Origin: Salirhabdus euzebyi
GTDB taxonomy: Bacteria > Bacillota > Bacilli > Bacillales > Alkalibacillaceae
Assembly: GCF_014207435.1 (NCBI RefSeq)
Contig: NZ_JACHGH010000001.1
Location: 124,001 to 188,000 of the forward strand
Direction: 5' to 3'
DNA: 64,000 nucleotides
The first letter of the stretch is position 1. Each line of letters begins with the position of its first letter. Under the pieces are notes generated by a model, which was not told the origin of the DNA, searched no databases, and worked only from the letters and a program-made list of their open reading frames with translations. Below, in pieces: positions 1-7,566 of the stretch. The translations under genes and the position numbers were made by a program.

Positions 1-459
1 TATATATTCATGATGATAGGGGACCATGAACAAGCGAAAGATTTAACACAGGATACATTTTTAAAGGCATATAATCATTTGGATTACTTCCAAGAAAAGT
101 CAAGCGATAAGAATTGGTTATATCGTATTGCAAGAAATGTCACTATTGATTTTATGCGTAAAAGAAAACCTATTCGATATATGTTAGATTCGTTCAGTGC
201 TGTTCCATCACGAGACCTTTCCCCAGAAAAAATATTGGAGTTGGGAGAGAAAGAAAAGCAGTTGTACCGTGCTTTAGGTCAATTAAAAAGATCCTATCGA
301 GAAGTCATTATCTTGAGGAAAATCAAAGAACTGTCTATACGAGAAACTGCTGAAGTGTTGGAGTGGAAAGAAAGCAAAGTGAAAACTACCCTTTTAAGGG
401 CTTTGAATGCATTAAGAACGAAGTTGTTAGAGGAGGGATATAAACATGAAACAATATGA
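1..459 (+). CDS. ECF RNA polymerase sigma factor, 5' end cut by the window
   Basis: The reading frame is open from base 1, so the true start lies upstream; the first in-frame ATG at 10 falls inside conserved region 2. Visible are region 2 (the AKDLTQDTFLKAY segment, then the WLYRIARN segment near codons 40-47) and region 4 (SYREVIILRKIKELSIRETA and the helix after it). These are the hallmarks of sigma-70 family ECF factors that direct RNA polymerase to stress promoters. The stop overlaps the downstream anti-sigma-like gene by 14 bases, which implies translational coupling. Which ECF subgroup it belongs to cannot be told from this fragment. Confidence 0.93.
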   Translation, partial: YIFMMIGDHEQAKDLTQDTFLKAYNHLDYFQEKSSDKNWLYRIARNVTIDFMRKRKPIRYMLDSFSAVPSRDLSPEKILELGEKEKQLYRALGQLKRSYREVIILRKIKELSIRETAEVLEWKESKVKTTLLRALNALRTKLLEEGYKHETI

Positions 460-1453
460 TGAACGAACGGAATTTGATCAAACATTTCAATCTTTTGAAT
501 CTATTCAGTTTGACGAAAGGGATAAAAAGGAGGTGTACACAAATATCATGAACAAGATAGAAAATAAGCCAAGTAAAAACAGATTTTCCAAATGGTCCAA
601 ACACATCCTCACAACTGCTGTTGTAGCTATTTTCTTCATTGTCGGTGGATATCTATTAACTGACAAATTCATCATGGATCAAGCAAACCCTACTCCACTG
701 GATGAGAATAAAAAAACCATTCAAACATATTTGGAAAAGGAGTTCACAGGACCCAATGAAGAGTTAAGTAATATTCTTGATAACGGTATAATATCACCTG
801 AATTTAATGCATATCGAGAAGAGACCTATGGCGATTTAGTAGCAAATTTCAAAAATATGGTTAACTTAAACCATATATTAGTATTTTTAATAGATGCACA
901 CATGAATGGGTATCAATTAAATCCCAAAACTATTGACATACAAGAAATAGAGGATACTCAAAATAACGTCTATAATTACAAAGTCGAAGTTGAATACAGC
1001 AAAGGAAATCAAGTCAATACGGCTACTGTTACTGGAATAATCAATCTTGATGAAAATGGCAAGATTTCGATGATTCGAAAAATGGATGGTCGTGAATTGT
1101 TAGAGAAGATAAACCAAAGTATTCATACCACTTTAAAAGAGGTAGAAACAGCGATAACTGAACAAGGATTAGAATTAGAAGAACCAGATTTACCAAGTGG
1201 AAATGCTTTTATCCAAGAATTAAACGATGTGTCACCAAAAGCATACTTCATAGATGAAAGGACACTGTCTATTTACGAATTTCCAACAGTTCAGGCACGC
1301 GAAAAAGGAATGGAAGATTTTGAAGAAAAAACTGCAACAATGAGGTTAGTACCCCATGAAACTTACACGAATAAAAACATATTGGTGTTCTATGTAGAGG
1401 GAAATGAAGAAACGAATAATAAAATAAAAACAGCAATAACTGAATTGGAATAA
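446..1453 (+). CDS. Putative membrane anti-sigma factor (single-pass)
   Basis: The 335-residue product has a charged cytoplasmic N-terminus of about 50 residues, one membrane segment at roughly 53-70 (HILTTAVVAIFFIVGGYLL) and a large outer domain. That is the usual architecture of a protein that holds an ECF sigma factor at the membrane until stress. It overlaps the sigma gene. Its last 105 residues (ELNDVSPKAYFIDERTLSIY region, then the KTATMRLVPHETY region) clearly match residues about 95-205 of the protein at 25758-26771, also paired with a sigma factor. I infer the anti-sigma role from context and topology; no named family was recognised for the middle part. Confidence 0.75.
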   Translation: MKQYDERTEFDQTFQSFESIQFDERDKKEVYTNIMNKIENKPSKNRFSKWSKHILTTAVVAIFFIVGGYLLTDKFIMDQANPTPLDENKKTIQTYLEKEFTGPNEELSNILDNGIISPEFNAYREETYGDLVANFKNMVNLNHILVFLIDAHMNGYQLNPKTIDIQEIEDTQNNVYNYKVEVEYSKGNQVNTATVTGIINLDENGKISMIRKMDGRELLEKINQSIHTTLKEVETAITEQGLELEEPDLPSGNAFIQELNDVSPKAYFIDERTLSIYEFPTVQAREKGMEDFEEKTATMRLVPHETYTNKNILVFYVEGNEETNNKIKTAITELE

Positions 1454-1511
1454 AACGAAAAAAGGAATGCAGGATGTAATTACTTTACTTGAAGTAACGG
1501 GTGCTTATCTG

Positions 1512-1551
1512 GAACAAGAGGATCGTCACGTAGACGGTCTTTTTATTTTTT
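1512..1551 (+). terminator. Terminator of the repeated GAACAAGAGGAT..GGTC family
   Basis: The stem GATCGTC / GACGGTC (one G-T pair) is followed by a T-rich tail. It is preceded by the motif GTAACGGGTGCTTATC at 1493-1508. Almost the same element lies inverted at 2447-2487, and relatives occur at 25012-25047 and 26853-26890. Confidence 0.75.
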
Positions 1552-1705
1552 GTGGTTTTAAAAGGACAGCTGGAATTATATGTTAAAATATTTATATAAA
1601 CGTACATATTGTACTAACGAGAAGGTTAGTTAAAGAAGAAAAAGGTAATTCGAATATTGAAAAGGAATAGATATTAGATAAATTTTTCTTGCGGGGGGGA
1701 ATAAT

Positions 1706-2275
1706 ATGTCATTTGAACAATGCCTGAGTATTACTTCACTAATGGCAGGATTTAATAAAACGTGGTTCTTTGCTGGTGGATGGGCGATTGATCTTTTTAT
1801 TGGTAAAGAAACAAGGGAACATAAAGATATAGAGTTTGCTGTTTTTCGAAAAGACCAACTATATCTAAAAGATTATCTCAAAGAGTGGGAGTTCAAAAAA
1901 GTCATTAAAGGTGAATTCCATACTTGGGAAAATGAATTTTTAGAGTTACCAATTCACGAAATACACGCTTCAAATATGTTAAACGGAGACAAAATAGAAA
2001 TTCTTCTTAATGAAACAAAAGAAAATGACTGGATATTCAGAAGAGATTTAAGGATTTCCTATCCACTCAATTCCGTTTGGAGTATTACTAAAACAGGTAT
2101 TCCATATCTAAATCCAGAAATTGTACTTTTATATAAGTCGAAAAACACAAGGGAAAAAGACCATCAAGACTTTATTACCATTATGGATTATCTCGATAAT
2201 GAGAAGAAAAAATGGCTTCGAAAGGCACTAGAATTACACGATCCAGAACATAAGTGGCTTCAATTTTTGTTCTAA
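1706..2275 (+). CDS. Nucleotidyltransferase of the aminoglycoside adenylyltransferase-like family
   Basis: The 189-residue product has the nucleotidyltransferase signature FFAGGWAIDLFIGKETREHKD near residues 22-42 (a GGW-x-ID loop followed by the H-x-D metal-binding pair). A later acidic residue in the KIEILLNE stretch and a C-terminal segment ending in the DHQDF region are typical of the ANT(2'')/LinB-like group (Pfam Aminoglyc_resit). Members adenylylate antibiotics, but many chromosomal relatives have unknown substrates, so resistance is not shown. The SD GGGGGGA stands 5 bases before the ATG. The gene stands alone between two inverted copies of a terminator element. Confidence 0.75.
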   Translation: MSFEQCLSITSLMAGFNKTWFFAGGWAIDLFIGKETREHKDIEFAVFRKDQLYLKDYLKEWEFKKVIKGEFHTWENEFLELPIHEIHASNMLNGDKIEILLNETKENDWIFRRDLRISYPLNSVWSITKTGIPYLNPEIVLLYKSKNTREKDHQDFITIMDYLDNEKKKWLRKALELHDPEHKWLQFLF

Positions 2276-2286
2276 TGTTTGTTCAA

Positions 2287-2340
2287 CTAACAGGAGCTTT
2301 AGTTCAACAAAGAATTGGATATTTAAAATCCAAGCATTTT
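2287..2340 (+). terminator. CTAACAGGAGCTTTAG motif plus hairpin
   Basis: The motif at 2287-2302 belongs to an intergenic 3'-end motif family in this window. It is followed by the hairpin TTGGAT / ATCCAA (2315-2333) and GCATTTTT. It lies just after the nucleotidyltransferase stop. Confidence 0.55.
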
Positions 2341-2446
2341 TAGCGTTATATATGGTGCTAAACATAGTGTGTTTTAATATACTTATTAGTTATTTTTTGA
2401 GCTGTTTATCTATTGTGAAAAACAACAGTTTACTAGAAAACAGCCT

Positions 2447-2487
2447 AAAAAAAGAAAAAGACCGTCTCCTTGACAATCCTCTTGTTC
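2447..2487 (-). terminator. Terminator of the lipoprotein gene, inverted copy of the 1512 element
   Basis: Read on the minus strand this is GAACAAGAGGATTGTC, a 4-base loop region, GACGGTC, then a T run. It lies 16 bases past the stop of the 2503-3048 gene. Confidence 0.7.
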
Positions 2488-2502
2488 AATTTTGCTTTCG
2501 TT

Positions 2503-3048
2503 TTACTGCATGATATATTCAAAATCTTCATGTGTAGGTTCTTCTTCTGTATATGAAATCCAATACGTATATTGTTTGGAGAAATCCTCTGTTAAATCTT
2601 CCACGTATGTGACTGCTTTTGCTGATTCGTCTAATACTTTTATATCTTTAATTTTAGAGCCACTTGGGTTTTCCCCTGGAAGAATTAAGGAAACCGAAGG
2701 CCCCTTATCCATTCCAAATATCATAACATCTGCTTCCAAATGCCCCACAGACATGGTTCGCTCATTTGGACCTGCTATCCATTTTAATTCACCATCTTGA
2801 TTCTCTAATACAACTAAATCAGGGTAATGACCATTGCTATATTCATTTTTTTGCTTAAAAATAACGTAAATAAAATTCTTCTTCATATCGTAATCAATAA
2901 TTTCTTTATCTTTCAATTCATGTTCAGACATAATATTCGTTATTTGCTCTTCTAATGAGAGAGTTTTTGCACCATTTGTTTCCTTATCTTCATTAGAACA
3001 GCCAAACAATATGAAAGTTAGCATTACGAGCAAACATAATTTTTTCAA
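2503..3048 (-). CDS. Lipoprotein of unknown function with an ECF-type promoter
   Basis: The 181-residue product starts at TTG after the SD GGAGAGGTGG. Residues 1-17 form a lipoprotein signal, KKLCLLVMLTFILFGC, with the lipobox LFGC and the acylated Cys at about 17. The mature part is acidic and contains no family I can name; it has a central beta-rich stretch (VIFKQKNEYSNGHYPDLVVL). A TGAAAC-16-CGTATG promoter sits directly upstream, so it probably belongs to an ECF sigma regulon, possibly that of the sigma factor 2 kb away. It is probably anchored on the outer face of the membrane. Confidence 0.8.
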   Translation of the reverse strand: MKKLCLLVMLTFILFGCSNEDKETNGAKTLSLEEQITNIMSEHELKDKEIIDYDMKKNFIYVIFKQKNEYSNGHYPDLVVLENQDGELKWIAGPNERTMSVGHLEADVMIFGMDKGPSVSLILPGENPSGSKIKDIKVLDESAKAVTYVEDLTEDFSKQYTYWISYTEEEPTHEDFEYIMQ

Positions 3049-3070
3049 AAAACCACCTCTCCTTCATTTA

Positions 3071-3098
3071 CATACGATTAACACTTGGAAAAGTTTCA
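3071..3098 (-). promoter_or_regulatory. ECF-type promoter TGAAAC-N16-CGTATG
   Basis: The minus strand reads TGAAAC at 3098-3093, a 16-base spacer, then CGTATG at 3076-3071. This fits the -35 TGAAAC and -10 CGT consensus of Bacillus SigW/SigM/SigX-type promoters. The -10 ends 22 bases before the start codon of the lipoprotein gene. Confidence 0.65.
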
Positions 3099-3272
3099 GT
3101 ACTATTTCCCCTGATAAAATATAAGATCTAGTTGTTTGGAGGTTTCGGGCCTTCACTTGTTTATTTTTCTTCATTAATAAGATTAAATATTGATCAACAG
3201 GTAGATATGGTAAAATTATTTTAATATTTTAAAAATGGAAGCCCTTACAATGGGGAAGAAGGGGGATTCGGG

Positions 3273-4811
3273 ATGAATAACATGACATTGGATACTCCTG
3301 TTTATAGGAGGACCAACATAATCATTATTGGAAGTGGTTTTGCTGGAATTGCTGCAGCTGTTCGGTTGAAACAAGCAGGGGAAGATGACTTTCTCATCTT
3401 GGAGAGGGATAGCGATGTAGGCGGAGTATGGCGTGATAACAGTTATCCGGGCTGTGCGTGTGATGTTGAATCTCATCTTTATTCTCTTTCTTTTGCTCCT
3501 AATCCGAACTGGAGTCGTAAATTTTCAAGCCAGCAAGAAATTTATGCTTACTTACGGGATTGCGCAAGAAAGTTTGGGCTCATAGACCATTTACACTTTC
3601 AGCATGAAGTAAAGGGAATGGAGTGGCGCGAAGAATCTGGAGAATGGATAGTGGCAACGAGCCAGGGTGATTTTAAGGCGCAAATGGTTATTGGTGCTTT
3701 TGGTGCTCTTAGTGATCCAGCTATTCCAAAACTAAAAGGTCTCGATGAATTCCATGGGGAGGCGTTTCATTCTTCTACTTGGCCCAAAGACTTTGACCCC
3801 AAGGGGAAGCGTGTTGCAGTTGTGGGGACTGGTGCTTCCGCAATCCAGTTTATCCCGGCTATTCAGCCAGACGTTGATTCTATGACGGTATTTCAGCGTA
3901 CCCCAGCCTGGGTGGTACCTAGGCTTGATGATGATATTAGTCCTGCCAAACAAAAGTGGTACCGTAGAGTTCCGTTTCTTCAAAAACTTACCCGTTTGGG
4001 GATTTATATGAGACGGGAGTTATATGGTATTCCTTTTAGAAACCCTAAGTATATGAAGATTGTTAAAAAGGCAGCAATCGATAATATACATAGAGCAGTA
4101 AAGGATCCAGTTCTAAGGGAGAAGCTCACTCCTAGTTATACAATTGGCTGTAAAAGAATCCTACAATCCAATACATATTATCGAGCAATGGCTGCATCCA
4201 ATGTGAATGTTGTGACCTCGGGTGTCGTTGAGGTGAACGGTGATTCCATTATTGCAGCTGACGGAACTGAGGTAAAGGTTGATGCAATTATTTTTGGCAC
4301 AGGATTCCAAATAACGAACATTCCATTTGCCGAATATATCCTAGGAAAAGATGGTAGGTCCATGGCGGATGTTTGGGATGGTAGTCCAGAAGCCTATCTT
4401 GGAACGACTGTGGCTGGCTTTCCAAATCTATTTATTATACAAGGCCCTAACACGGGACTTGGGCATTCGTCTGTGATATACATGATGGAATCTCAAATGA
4501 AACATATTATGAAAGTTTTAAAGTATATGAGAAAGAAAAAGCTTGATGTAATGGAGCCACACTTAAGTGCTCAAAAACGTTTTGTAGCGGAAACAGAAAA
4601 GTCCATGAAAGGTACTGTGTGGACTTCTGGAGGATGTCAAAGCTGGTATTTAGACAAAACTGGACGTAACTCAACGCTATGGCCAGGTTCTACCTTTGCA
4701 TTTCGTAGATTAGTAGCCAAACTAAAAAAGAAAGATTACGAGGTACGACGTGTTGCTGCTATTACTGCTGACAATAGACCAACACTCCATAATGTAAGTA
4801 ATTTAGACTAA
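3273..4811 (+). CDS. FAD/NADPH flavin monooxygenase, Baeyer-Villiger type
   Basis: This 512-residue cytosolic flavoprotein has a first Rossmann motif GSGFAG at residues 20-25, the segment GVWRDNSYPGCACD near 50-64, the Baeyer-Villiger fingerprint FHGEAFHSSTWP near 160-171 (F-x-G-x3-H-x3-W-P) and a second Rossmann motif GTGASA near 185. Family members insert oxygen into ketones to give esters, or N/S-oxygenate. The SD GGGGGA stands 7 bases before the ATG. It is first in an operon with an SDR (26-base gap) and a hydrolase, a set that could run alcohol to ketone to ester to acid. The actual substrate is unknown. Confidence 0.9.
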   Translation: MNNMTLDTPVYRRTNIIIIGSGFAGIAAAVRLKQAGEDDFLILERDSDVGGVWRDNSYPGCACDVESHLYSLSFAPNPNWSRKFSSQQEIYAYLRDCARKFGLIDHLHFQHEVKGMEWREESGEWIVATSQGDFKAQMVIGAFGALSDPAIPKLKGLDEFHGEAFHSSTWPKDFDPKGKRVAVVGTGASAIQFIPAIQPDVDSMTVFQRTPAWVVPRLDDDISPAKQKWYRRVPFLQKLTRLGIYMRRELYGIPFRNPKYMKIVKKAAIDNIHRAVKDPVLREKLTPSYTIGCKRILQSNTYYRAMAASNVNVVTSGVVEVNGDSIIAADGTEVKVDAIIFGTGFQITNIPFAEYILGKDGRSMADVWDGSPEAYLGTTVAGFPNLFIIQGPNTGLGHSSVIYMMESQMKHIMKVLKYMRKKKLDVMEPHLSAQKRFVAETEKSMKGTVWTSGGCQSWYLDKTGRNSTLWPGSTFAFRRLVAKLKKKDYEVRRVAAITADNRPTLHNVSNLD

Positions 4812-4836
4812 ACGTAGATAGAGAAGGAGCAAACTG

Positions 4837-5643
4837 ATGGGAAATAAGAGTAAGAATGGGAAACTGAATGGAAAAAGGATCTTAATAACAGGAGCTGCTG
4901 GAGGAATTGCAACAGAGGCTATCCGGTTATTTAAAAAAGAAGGAGCACAGGTTATTGGTATTGATCTAAGTGCTGATGAGGATATCATTCAAGCGGATAT
5001 CCGAGATGTTGAAGCGGTTAAAAGAGCAGTAGCTGAAGCGGAGAGCAGGATGGGAGGTATTGATGTTTTAATTAACAATGCGGGAATTGGAAGTCCACAG
5101 GATAGCGGAGAATTCCCTAGTGAGAAGGCACGCCTCGTAATGGATGTAAATCTTTTTGGTACATGGAACATGACTGCTGCAGCCTTGCCGGCTCTCATCA
5201 AAAGTCGTGGTCATGTGATTAATGTGGCGTCAGGCTTAGCTTTGGCCAACGTTGCATACAATGCGGTTTACTCCGCAAGTAAACGGGCCATTACTTCCTA
5301 CTCAGACGTGCTAAGGCAGGAATATAAAAGTCGAATTCATGTGACCACTCTTTATCCTGCGTTTATGAGAACGAATATAACGAAAAAATCATCAATAGGA
5401 GACACGGTAAGAGTCGAAACGGTTCAGCATGCTGCCAATGCTCTCCTTAAAGCAATTATTCAGAAACCACGTGACCTCACAACTAGTCGTAGGTCAGGAT
5501 TTGAAATGTTTATGGCTCGCCATTTTAGAAGAACGGTTGATAGAATTCTTTTGAATAGATCAAAGAAAATAGAGCTAAAGCGAGGTAAGCCTTCCTTTGT
5601 TAAGGACTTCACCGAACAGACAGTTCCAGACGAAATAAACTAA
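4837..5643 (+). CDS. Short-chain dehydrogenase/reductase (SDR)
   Basis: The 268-residue classical SDR has the nucleotide loop TGAAGGIA near residues 18-25, DIRDV for the adenine site, NNAG near 87, a catalytic Ser in NVASGLAL and the Tyr-Lys pair in YSASK near 148-152. It would interconvert an alcohol and a ketone with NAD(P). It follows the monooxygenase by 26 bases with the SD AGAAGGAG and precedes the hydrolase by 37 bases, so all three are probably co-transcribed. The C-terminal 60 residues are basic and not typical of the core fold. Confidence 0.9.
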   Translation: MGNKSKNGKLNGKRILITGAAGGIATEAIRLFKKEGAQVIGIDLSADEDIIQADIRDVEAVKRAVAEAESRMGGIDVLINNAGIGSPQDSGEFPSEKARLVMDVNLFGTWNMTAAALPALIKSRGHVINVASGLALANVAYNAVYSASKRAITSYSDVLRQEYKSRIHVTTLYPAFMRTNITKKSSIGDTVRVETVQHAANALLKAIIQKPRDLTTSRRSGFEMFMARHFRRTVDRILLNRSKKIELKRGKPSFVKDFTEQTVPDEIN

Positions 5644-5680
5644 TCGTAGAAACGTTAATAGCATAAGGGGAGAGACGTAG

Positions 5681-6643
5681 ATGAAAAAGAAACTCATTAT
5701 TATTTCAACAATTTTGATAGTCCTTTTAGTAATTGCCTATGGTGGCGTTGGAACCTACTTTTACAACTTTGCTTTGAACGCAAATGATGAAAAAGAGTTT
5801 TTAGAGGGAAATCCACATTTAGAAGAAAGTAAAGCGGTAATGGGGCATGTGGCAGAGGCTTTAGAGCAGGCTGATGACAAATTTAAGCAGGAGTATCCAC
5901 CTTTTGCAATGTCGATTATTTCCAATGATAAGCTAGAGTTGAAGCTTCATGCGGATGTTTATAAAAATGATGAAGGAAATTCGAAATGGGCAATTGTTGC
6001 ACACGGCTATACAAGTAGTGCAGAAGGAATGACTAGATGGGTGCGCAATTTCCATGAGCAAGGTTATAACGTATTAGCTCCTGATCTACGTGGACATGGG
6101 AATAGTGAAGGTGACTATATAGGAATGGGGTGGCATGACCGATTAGATATGCTGCAATGGATTGATGAAATAATTAAGTTAGATCCGGATGCAGAAATTG
6201 TATTGTTTGGTATTTCCATGGGTGGTGCCACTGTGATGATGACATCTGGTGAAGAACTACCATCTAATGTAAAGGTGATTGTAGAGGACTGTGGTTACGC
6301 TTCTGTTAGCGATGTATTCATCTATCAGTTGGATGATTTATTCGGTTTGCCAGAGTTCCCGGTCATTAACGCTGCCAATACAGTTACGAAAATACGTGCA
6401 GGATATGACTTGTATGAAGCATCTGCAGTTAATCAAGTTGCCAAGAGCAAAACACCAATTCTATTTATTCATGGGGATGCAGATACGTTTGTACCATATG
6501 AAATGCTAGATGAAGTGTATGAAGAAGCACCTGTTGAGAAGGACAGGCTTGTGATAGAAGGGGCTGGACATGGGGAAGCGGAGAAGGTGAATCCAGCGCT
6601 TTACTGGAATACAATATGGAGCTTTATTGGGAAATATATGTAA
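5681..6643 (+). CDS. Membrane-anchored alpha/beta hydrolase
   Basis: The 320-residue protein has an N-terminal signal anchor (LIIISTILIVLLVIAYGGV, residues about 4-22). Its alpha/beta hydrolase fold carries the oxyanion HGYTSSAEG, a nucleophile Ser in GISMGG near 178, an acid Asp in HGDADTF near 265 and a His in GAGHGEA near 295. It resembles the YqkD-like hydrolases of bacilli. Being last in the monooxygenase operon it could cleave the esters made there. However, the anchor predicts an extracytoplasmic catalytic domain, which sits awkwardly with a cytosolic monooxygenase product. Confidence 0.88.
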   Translation: MKKKLIIISTILIVLLVIAYGGVGTYFYNFALNANDEKEFLEGNPHLEESKAVMGHVAEALEQADDKFKQEYPPFAMSIISNDKLELKLHADVYKNDEGNSKWAIVAHGYTSSAEGMTRWVRNFHEQGYNVLAPDLRGHGNSEGDYIGMGWHDRLDMLQWIDEIIKLDPDAEIVLFGISMGGATVMMTSGEELPSNVKVIVEDCGYASVSDVFIYQLDDLFGLPEFPVINAANTVTKIRAGYDLYEASAVNQVAKSKTPILFIHGDADTFVPYEMLDEVYEEAPVEKDRLVIEGAGHGEAEKVNPALYWNTIWSFIGKYM

Positions 6644-6745
6644 GAATTAGTATTGCCAGTTTGACTAATTGGTATGATAACTTGAAGTTAGAGGGCTTAC
6701 TAACGGTTATAGTAAATTTTTAAAACATACACAACAACTAAAACT

Positions 6746-6787
6746 AAAATAGAGCATTTACCAAAATCGTTGAGAGTTCTATTTTTT
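6746..6787 (+). terminator. Possible terminator after the hydrolase
   Basis: AAAATAGAG and TTCTATTTTTT can pair across a long loop, with a T run in the 3' arm. The stem is weak. The rest of 6644-6913 holds a TATAAT-like -10 at 6824-6829 and no gene. Confidence 0.4.
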
Positions 6788-6913
6788 GAATTTATACTGT
6801 TTAAAAAGCTCACTATACTTTAGTATAATTTTTTCACAATATATTGTAGGACAGGCAAGAAAGTAAATGACTCCGAATAAGTAGTATAGACTATTTATTC
6901 GAGGAGGAAATGT

Positions 6914-7372
6914 GTGAAAAGATTAGTTAGCTTATTAATTGGTTTGGTTGTTCTGGTTGTCATGTCTACGGGTGTTGGGGCTGAAGGTAAATCCGAACTT
7001 GCAGAAGCGCGTAAGGGTACAGCTAAATACCACAATGTGCAAAAAGCAATAGATGACGGCTATTTACCTACGGATGAGTTTGTTTCAGTCCCAGGATTAG
7101 GAGTGATGGGGTACCATTACGTCAACCCAGGATTAGTTGATGGGGAAGTAGATGCATCTTCTCCTGAAGTTTTATTATACGTACCTATGAAAAATGGTGA
7201 TGTCCAATTAGTTGGGGTTGAATATTTATCAACTTCAGAAGATTCATCATTGTTTGGTCAACAATTTGATCCGCCTGGCGCCGTTGAAGAGTATTCACTG
7301 CACGTATGGATTTGGAAACATAATCCGAATGGCATGTTCGCCCATTTTAATCCTAGTATTAAGGTTTATTAA
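6914..7372 (+). CDS. Secreted protein of unknown function
   Basis: The 152-residue product starts at GTG after the SD GGAGGAA. Residues 1-24 are a Sec signal peptide (LVSLLIGLVVLVVMSTGVGA, then EG). The mature part holds conserved-looking aromatic and His motifs: GVMGYHYVNPGLVDG, LLYVP, LVGVEYL, LFGQQFDPPG and HVWIWKHNPNGMFAHFNP. Several His residues could bind metal, but that is inference. I recall similar uncharacterised proteins in Actinobacteria and Firmicutes; no function is known to me. It is monocistronic. Confidence 0.8.
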   Translation: MKRLVSLLIGLVVLVVMSTGVGAEGKSELAEARKGTAKYHNVQKAIDDGYLPTDEFVSVPGLGVMGYHYVNPGLVDGEVDASSPEVLLYVPMKNGDVQLVGVEYLSTSEDSSLFGQQFDPPGAVEEYSLHVWIWKHNPNGMFAHFNPSIKVY

Positions 7373-7566
7373 AGAAAAGTTTAATATGGACTCAAACCAA
7401 TGCTTGAAGAAAAAAAGTGTTGGTTTTTTTCTTTGCTTGACGGAATCACTATAGGTCACATTTTCCCCCAAAAGGTCACATTCACTGCTACTTATATTTA
7501 CTATTAAAATCTTTAAACTAAAATTATTTATATTGGAAAATTTTAGTTAAAGGAGTAGTGAATGAT

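Noticed and set aside
1706-2275. Calling a specific aminoglycoside resistance gene
   Set aside because: The family signature is visible but the sequence is not one I recognise as a characterised resistance enzyme.
7212-7454. Plus-strand frame overlapping the end of the 6914 gene
   Set aside because: It lies out of frame within a gene with a signal peptide and conserved motifs, and has no SD.
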